Assembly: GCA_903827085.1 (NCBI GenBank)
Contig: CAIKHC010000396.1
Span: forward strand, 1-10,813
Direction of reading: 5' to 3'
Origin: an uncultured Candidatus Nemicrothrix sp.
GTDB taxonomy: Bacteria; Actinomycetota; Acidimicrobiia; Acidimicrobiales; Acidimicrobilacustridaceae
Length of the DNA: 10,813 bases
The position numbers were made by a program, and so were the translations under genes. The notes below the pieces were generated by a model. It worked only from the letters and a program-made list of their open reading frames with translations, had not been told where the DNA came from and did no database searches. How positions within the stretch are numbered: position 1 is the stretch's first letter; every line of letters starts with the position of its first letter. This document shows, piece by piece, positions 7,482 to 10,813 of the stretch.

Positions 7482-7486
7482 TGACC

Positions 7487-8797
7487 ATGAGCGACAACTG
7501 GGGTTTCGATACCCGTCAGATCCACGCCGGCCAGGAGCCCGACCCGACCACCGGTGCGCGTGCTGTCCCGATCTATCAGACAACCTCGTATCAGTTCCGC
7601 GACACGACCCACGCCGCGAATCTGTTTGCACTTGCCGAGATTGGCAACATCTACACCCGCATCATGAACCCGACCCAGGGTGTCTTTGAAGCTCGTATCG
7701 CATCGCTTGAAGGTGCAACTGCAACTGCAGTTGGTCTTCCCGGTGCACTTGCCGTTGCATCAGGTCAGGCTGCCGAAGCGCTTGCCATTCAGAACCTCGC
7801 CGAAGCGGGAAGCCACATCGTTGCCTCAGCAGCGCTCTACGGCGGCACCTACAACCTTCTTCACTACACGCTTCCGAAGTTTGGTATCGATGCGACGTTC
7901 GTCGAAGATCCCGACAACCTCGACGAATGGCGCAATGCGATCCGTCCGAACACCAAGGCGTTCTACGGCGAGACCATCGGCAACCCGCGTAACGACGTGC
8001 TTGACATCGAGGGCATTTCGAAGGTCGCTCATGAGGCCGGGATTCCGCTCATTGTCGACAACACCGTTGCGTCACCATGGCTTATTCGTCCGTTCGAGTG
8101 GGGCGCAGACATCGTGGTGCACTCGGCGACCAAGTTCATTGGTGGCCATGGCACCTCAATCGGCGGCCTCGTCGTCGATGGCGGTTCGTTCGACTTCTCG
8201 GCCAACGACAAGTTCCCGATGTTCACCGAACCAGACCCCAGCTACCACGGCCTTCAGTACTGGCCAGCGCTTGGTGCCGGCTCGTACATCATTAAGGCCC
8301 GCGTGCAGTTGCTTCGCGATCTTGGCCAGGCCATCACGCCGTTCAACTCATTCCTGTTCCTTCAGGGTCTTGAGACACTCAGCCTTCGTATGGAGCGTCA
8401 TAACGAGAATGCCGCAAAGGTCGCCGCGTATCTTGCCGGGCACTCGCAGGTCGAAGAAGTGCAGCACGCCAGCCTGACCTCTTCGCCGTGGCATGAGCGC
8501 GCGAAGAAGTACACCGCCGGCAAGGGCTTCGGTTCTGTGCCCGCATTCATTATCAAGGGCGGCAAGGACGCCGGACAGAAGTTTGTCGAGGCGCTTGAAC
8601 TGCACAGTCACGTTGCGAATATCGGTGACGTGCGCAGCCTTGCCATCCAGCCGGCAACCACGACGCATTCACAGCTCACCGAAGCTGAGCAGATCACCGC
8701 TGGCGTGCAGCCGGGTCTCGTGCGTCTTTCGGTTGGCCTCGAGTCAATCGACGACATCATCGCCGACCTTGACAAGGGCTTCGCTGCTGCGAAGTGA
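7487..8797 (+). CDS. metY: O-acetylhomoserine sulfhydrylase (aminocarboxypropyltransferase)
   Basis: 436 aa, the usual length of MetY and longer than the ~380-400 of MetB/MetC-type relatives. It is a PLP enzyme that joins O-acetylhomoserine with sulfide to give homocysteine for methionine synthesis in the cytoplasm. MetY features include the N-terminal [20 protein letters not shown] and [11 protein letters not shown], the [13 protein letters not shown] segment, [17 protein letters not shown] (its stacking Tyr), [19 protein letters not shown], and the PLP lysine K216 in [12 protein letters not shown]. The long insertion after the PLP site ([14 protein letters not shown]) separates MetY from cystathionine synthases. 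The end is the family block [18 protein letters not shown]. It stands alone between its own promoter and a strong terminator. No metX is next to it, although the pair is often adjacent. O-acetylserine activity cannot be excluded from sequence alone. Confidence 0.96.
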   Translation: MSDNWGFDTRQIHAGQEPDPTTGARAVPIYQTTSYQFRDTTHAANLFALAEIGNIYTRIMNPTQGVFEARIASLEGATATAVGLPGALAVASGQAAEALAIQNLAEAGSHIVASAALYGGTYNLLHYTLPKFGIDATFVEDPDNLDEWRNAIRPNTKAFYGETIGNPRNDVLDIEGISKVAHEAGIPLIVDNTVASPWLIRPFEWGADIVVHSATKFIGGHGTSIGGLVVDGGSFDFSANDKFPMFTEPDPSYHGLQYWPALGAGSYIIKARVQLLRDLGQAITPFNSFLFLQGLETLSLRMERHNENAAKVAAYLAGHSQVEEVQHASLTSSPWHERAKKYTAGKGFGSVPAFIIKGGKDAGQKFVEALELHSHVANIGDVRSLAIQPATTTHSQLTEAEQITAGVQPGLVRLSVGLESIDDIIADLDKGFAAAK

Positions 8798-8823
8798 GTC
8801 ATCGGTAGTCCCAAGTTGTAGAG

Positions 8824-8853
8824 AGAGGCCCGGTCATCGACCGGGCCTCTTTG
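8824..8853 (+). terminator. Intrinsic terminator after metY
   Basis: AGAGGCCCGGTC (8824-8835) and GACCGGGCCTCT (8839-8850) form a perfect 12-bp stem with loop ATC, followed by TTTGCG. It begins 27 nt after the metY stop. This is the clearest terminator in the window and separates metY from the SDR gene. Confidence 0.88.
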
Positions 8854-8896
8854 CGTCCCGGAGCGGCTACGTTCGGAGGCAGATCAAGGGGGAGTA

Positions 8897-9667
8897 ATGC
8901 AAGCAACGTTTGATTTCAGCGGCAAGGTCGTCATCGTCACGGGTTCGACGAAAGGGTTGGGTCGGGCCATGGTCGACGGTTTTGCTGACGCTGGCGCAAA
9001 GGTCGTGGTGAGTAGTCGCAAGCAAGACCTTTGTGATCAGGTCGCGGCAGAACTAACGGAACGCACTGGCGCCGAAGTATTTCCACTCGCATGTCACGTT
9101 GGCGAGTGGGATGCCATTCCTGCGTTTGTCGACAAAGTGGTGGAACGGTTTGGTCGCATCGATGTTCTCGTGAACAACGCTGGCATTAATCCCACGAGCG
9201 ATTCGCTGATGGATACCAACATCGACCTGTGGCGCAAAGTGTTTGCCGTAAACCTCGAGGGGCCACTTCGTATGGCCACATGTGTCGCGCCGCATATGCG
9301 CGATGCCGGTGGCGGTTCAATCGTGAACATTGCGACGGTTGGCGCATATAGCGGCGGCCCGGGCGTCGGCGCTTACGGTGCATCGAAAGCAGGTCTCATC
9401 AATCTGGGACGCACGCTTTCGAAGGAACTCGCATCGTGGAACATTCGCGTGAACACGATTTGTCCTGGTCCGGTGAAGAGCGAACTCACCGAAGGCGCAG
9501 AACGAATGGCTCCAGGCTTTTACGATCGTGCTGCTTCGGCGACATCGCTGAAGCGAGTAGCCGAGACTGCCGAGATCATTGGTCCGGTGATGTATTTGGC
9601 CAGCGATCTTTCTTCATTTGTGACTGGCGACGACATCGTTGTCGCCGGTGGCATGCCTCGCGGCTGA
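8897..9667 (+). CDS. SDR-family oxidoreductase (classical short-chain dehydrogenase)
   Basis: 256 aa, typical of classical SDRs. An NAD(P)-dependent reductase or dehydrogenase of unknown substrate. Rossmann motif T15-G-S-T-K-G20-L-G22 (TGxxxGxG), the NNAG motif at N93-G96, the FAVNLEG helix Asn, and the active-site Y160-G-A-S-K164. Position 13 before Tyr160, where classical SDRs have the catalytic Ser, is Thr147 (NIATVGAY instead of NISS-type). The PG motif CPGPVKSEL follows, then the C-terminal YLASDLSSFVTGDDIVVAGGM, as in FabG-like and gluconate/glucose dehydrogenase-like enzymes. Arg after the second strand (VVVSSRKQDL) suggests NADP(H), but this is weak. ATG start with GGGGGAG (8888-8894) close upstream. 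It is preceded by the metY terminator and followed by convergent serC, so it is a single-gene unit. Its promoter in the ~45-nt gap is not clear. Confidence 0.93.
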   Translation: MQATFDFSGKVVIVTGSTKGLGRAMVDGFADAGAKVVVSSRKQDLCDQVAAELTERTGAEVFPLACHVGEWDAIPAFVDKVVERFGRIDVLVNNAGINPTSDSLMDTNIDLWRKVFAVNLEGPLRMATCVAPHMRDAGGGSIVNIATVGAYSGGPGVGAYGASKAGLINLGRTLSKELASWNIRVNTICPGPVKSELTEGAERMAPGFYDRAASATSLKRVAETAEIIGPVMYLASDLSSFVTGDDIVVAGGMPRG

Positions 9668-9737
9668 GGACGCTGTCTTCGATCTACGAGTTCAGCCGAT
9701 TAGAGCCGGACGCTGCGGCCCGTAGCCAACTGCTTGG

Positions 9738-10813
9738 TCAGATGTTTTCGACCACGTAATCGACGCACTTGGTAAGTGCTTCGACGTCTTCGGGATCGAT
9801 GGCCGGGAACATGGCAACACGGATCTGATTGCGACCGAGTTTGCGATAGCTATCGGTATCGACGATGCCGTTGGCCCGCAGCACCTTGTTGACATCATCG
9901 GCTGAGACCGAGTCATCGAAATCGATGGTGGCAACGACGTGGCTGCGCTCATCGGGATTGGTGACGAAAGGCGATGCATAGGAAGAAGCTTCGGCCCATG
10001 AGTACATGATCTCGGCAGAGCGATCGCATCGTGATGCGGCAAAGTGCAAGCCGCCGTTGTCGTTCACCCATTCGACCTGCTGCACCGCAAGGAACACAGT
10101 TGCCAGTGCTGGCGTGTTGTAGGTCTGGTCTTTGCGAGAGTTGTCGAGCGCAGTGGTGAGGCTGAGCGATTCGGGAATCCAGCGCCCTGATGCACCGATC
10201 TTTTCGATGCGTTCAATAGCAGCGGGGGAGACGGCTGCGAGCCAGAGTCCGCCGTCAGAAGCGAGGCACTTCTGCGGGGCGAAGTAATAGACGTCGGTCT
10301 GCGATGCATCGAAGCGAAGGCCGCCAGCGGCTGAGGTGGCATCGACGAGCACGATTGCTTTGCCTTCGGAGCCAGCGGGGCGCACCAACGGCATCGACAC
10401 ACCGGTTGAGGTTTCGTTATGAGTGAACGCATAGGTGTCGATTGCATCGTCGACGATCGGAAGTGGATGCGTGCCGACTTCGCTCTTGATGATGACCGGG
10501 TCGTCGAGGAACGGTGCAGCGGCGGCGGCTTGACCGAACTTCGAGGAAAACTCGCCGAAGTTGAGGTGCTGGCTGCGGCGATCGATGAGGCCAAAGGTGG
10601 CGATGTCCCAAAAGACGGTCGAGCCACCGTTGCCGAGCATGATCTCGTAACCGTCGGGCAACGCAAACATCTCGGCCAGACCGTTGCGCAGTCGGCTCAC
10701 CATGTACTTGACGGTGTCCTGACGGTGGCTGGTGCCGAGGTAGTCGCGGCCGGCTTCAGCAAGGGCGGCAACGGCCTCGGGGCGAACCTTCGAAGGGCCG
10801 CAGCCAAAGCGGC
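9738..10813 (-). CDS. serC: Phosphoserine aminotransferase, mycobacterial type (5' end missing)
   Basis: Minus strand; the frame is open to the window edge, so only the first handful of residues is absent (358 codons visible, family ~370-375 aa). SerC converts 3-phosphohydroxypyruvate and glutamate to phosphoserine and 2-oxoglutarate, with PLP, in serine synthesis. The visible start reads FGCGPSKVRPEAV, then GTSHRQ, LPDGYEIMLGNGGSTVFWD, AHNETSTGV-like (THNETSTGV), VDATSAAGG, the PLP lysine in YYFAPQKCLASDGG, a DQTYNTPA block, and the C-terminal ANGIVDTDSYRKLGRNQIRVAMFP. These blocks match the actinobacterial/mycobacterial SerC subfamily, which differs from the E. coli type. The usual GSGPSK start is GCGPSK here. 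It runs convergently towards the SDR gene with a 70-nt gap in which I see no strong terminator. Confidence 0.96.
   Translation of the reverse strand, partial: RFGCGPSKVRPEAVAALAEAGRDYLGTSHRQDTVKYMVSRLRNGLAEMFALPDGYEIMLGNGGSTVFWDIATFGLIDRRSQHLNFGEFSSKFGQAAAAAPFLDDPVIIKSEVGTHPLPIVDDAIDTYAFTHNETSTGVSMPLVRPAGSEGKAIVLVDATSAAGGLRFDASQTDVYYFAPQKCLASDGGLWLAAVSPAAIERIEKIGASGRWIPESLSLTTALDNSRKDQTYNTPALATVFLAVQQVEWVNDNGGLHFAASRCDRSAEIMYSWAEASSYASPFVTNPDERSHVVATIDFDDSVSADDVNKVLRANGIVDTDSYRKLGRNQIRVAMFPAIDPEDVEALTKCVDYVVENI

Noticed and set aside
7264..7486. SAM riboswitch upstream of metY
   Set aside because: The conserved aptamer blocks of the SAM-I and SAM-IV classes are not seen by eye; kept only as an open question among the findings.
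7680..8477. 265-codon plus-strand frame inside metY
   Set aside because: Out-of-frame shadow of metY with Arg/Ser-rich composition; metY itself has every family motif in the main frame.

Overview
The window reads as chromosomal core-metabolism DNA of a GC-rich actinobacterium. The main evidence is a phosphoserine aminotransferase of the mycobacterial sub-type, IlvB/IlvN sequences of actinobacterial character, GTG starts with strong GGAG/GAGG ribosome sites, and a Ser/Thr-rich lipoprotein of the kind common in Acidimicrobiia. Acidimicrobiia is my best guess at class level, by inference only. I see no mobile element, CRISPR array, rRNA/tRNA gene, prophage or toxin-antitoxin pair.

Layout, left to right. 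(1) 1-2093: the 3' end of gatA and complete gatB, overlapping by ATGA; these are two subunits of the tRNA-dependent amidotransferase GatCAB. (2) 2156-3673: three small envelope genes. They are a lipoprotein, a tandem zinc-ribbon/TM2 membrane protein, and a DUF2752 membrane protein whose reading frame overlaps the TM2 gene. (3) 3674-3905: a leader region. It holds a 13-codon Val/Leu-rich open frame ending in tandem GTA GTA CTC codons, then two hairpins, the second terminator-like. This is a good candidate for a branched-chain amino acid attenuator. (4) 3906-7263: ilvB-ilvN-ilvC, the acetohydroxyacid synthase subunits and ketol-acid reductoisomerase. (5) 7264-7486: a spacer with three 10-bp phased GTYGAC repeats, a hairpin capped by a UUCG tetraloop, a sigma-70-like promoter and a hairpin just before the next ribosome site. 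(6) 7487-8796: metY, O-acetylhomoserine sulfhydrylase, closed by a strong intrinsic terminator. (7) 8897-9667: an SDR oxidoreductase. (8) 9738-10813: serC on the minus strand, convergent and cut by the window edge.

The genes fit together as amino acid supply and decoding. IlvBNC makes the Val/Ile/Leu precursors, MetY makes homocysteine, SerC makes phosphoserine, and GatCAB completes Gln-tRNA and Asn-tRNA. From memory, Mycobacterium tuberculosis also places gatCAB close to ilvB-ilvN-ilvC with variable small genes, including a lipoprotein, between them, so the backbone looks like old synteny. The most interesting parts are the non-coding leaders (ilvB and metY) and the zinc-ribbon/TM2 + DUF2752 pair. 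I found no clear sign of an entirely new system.
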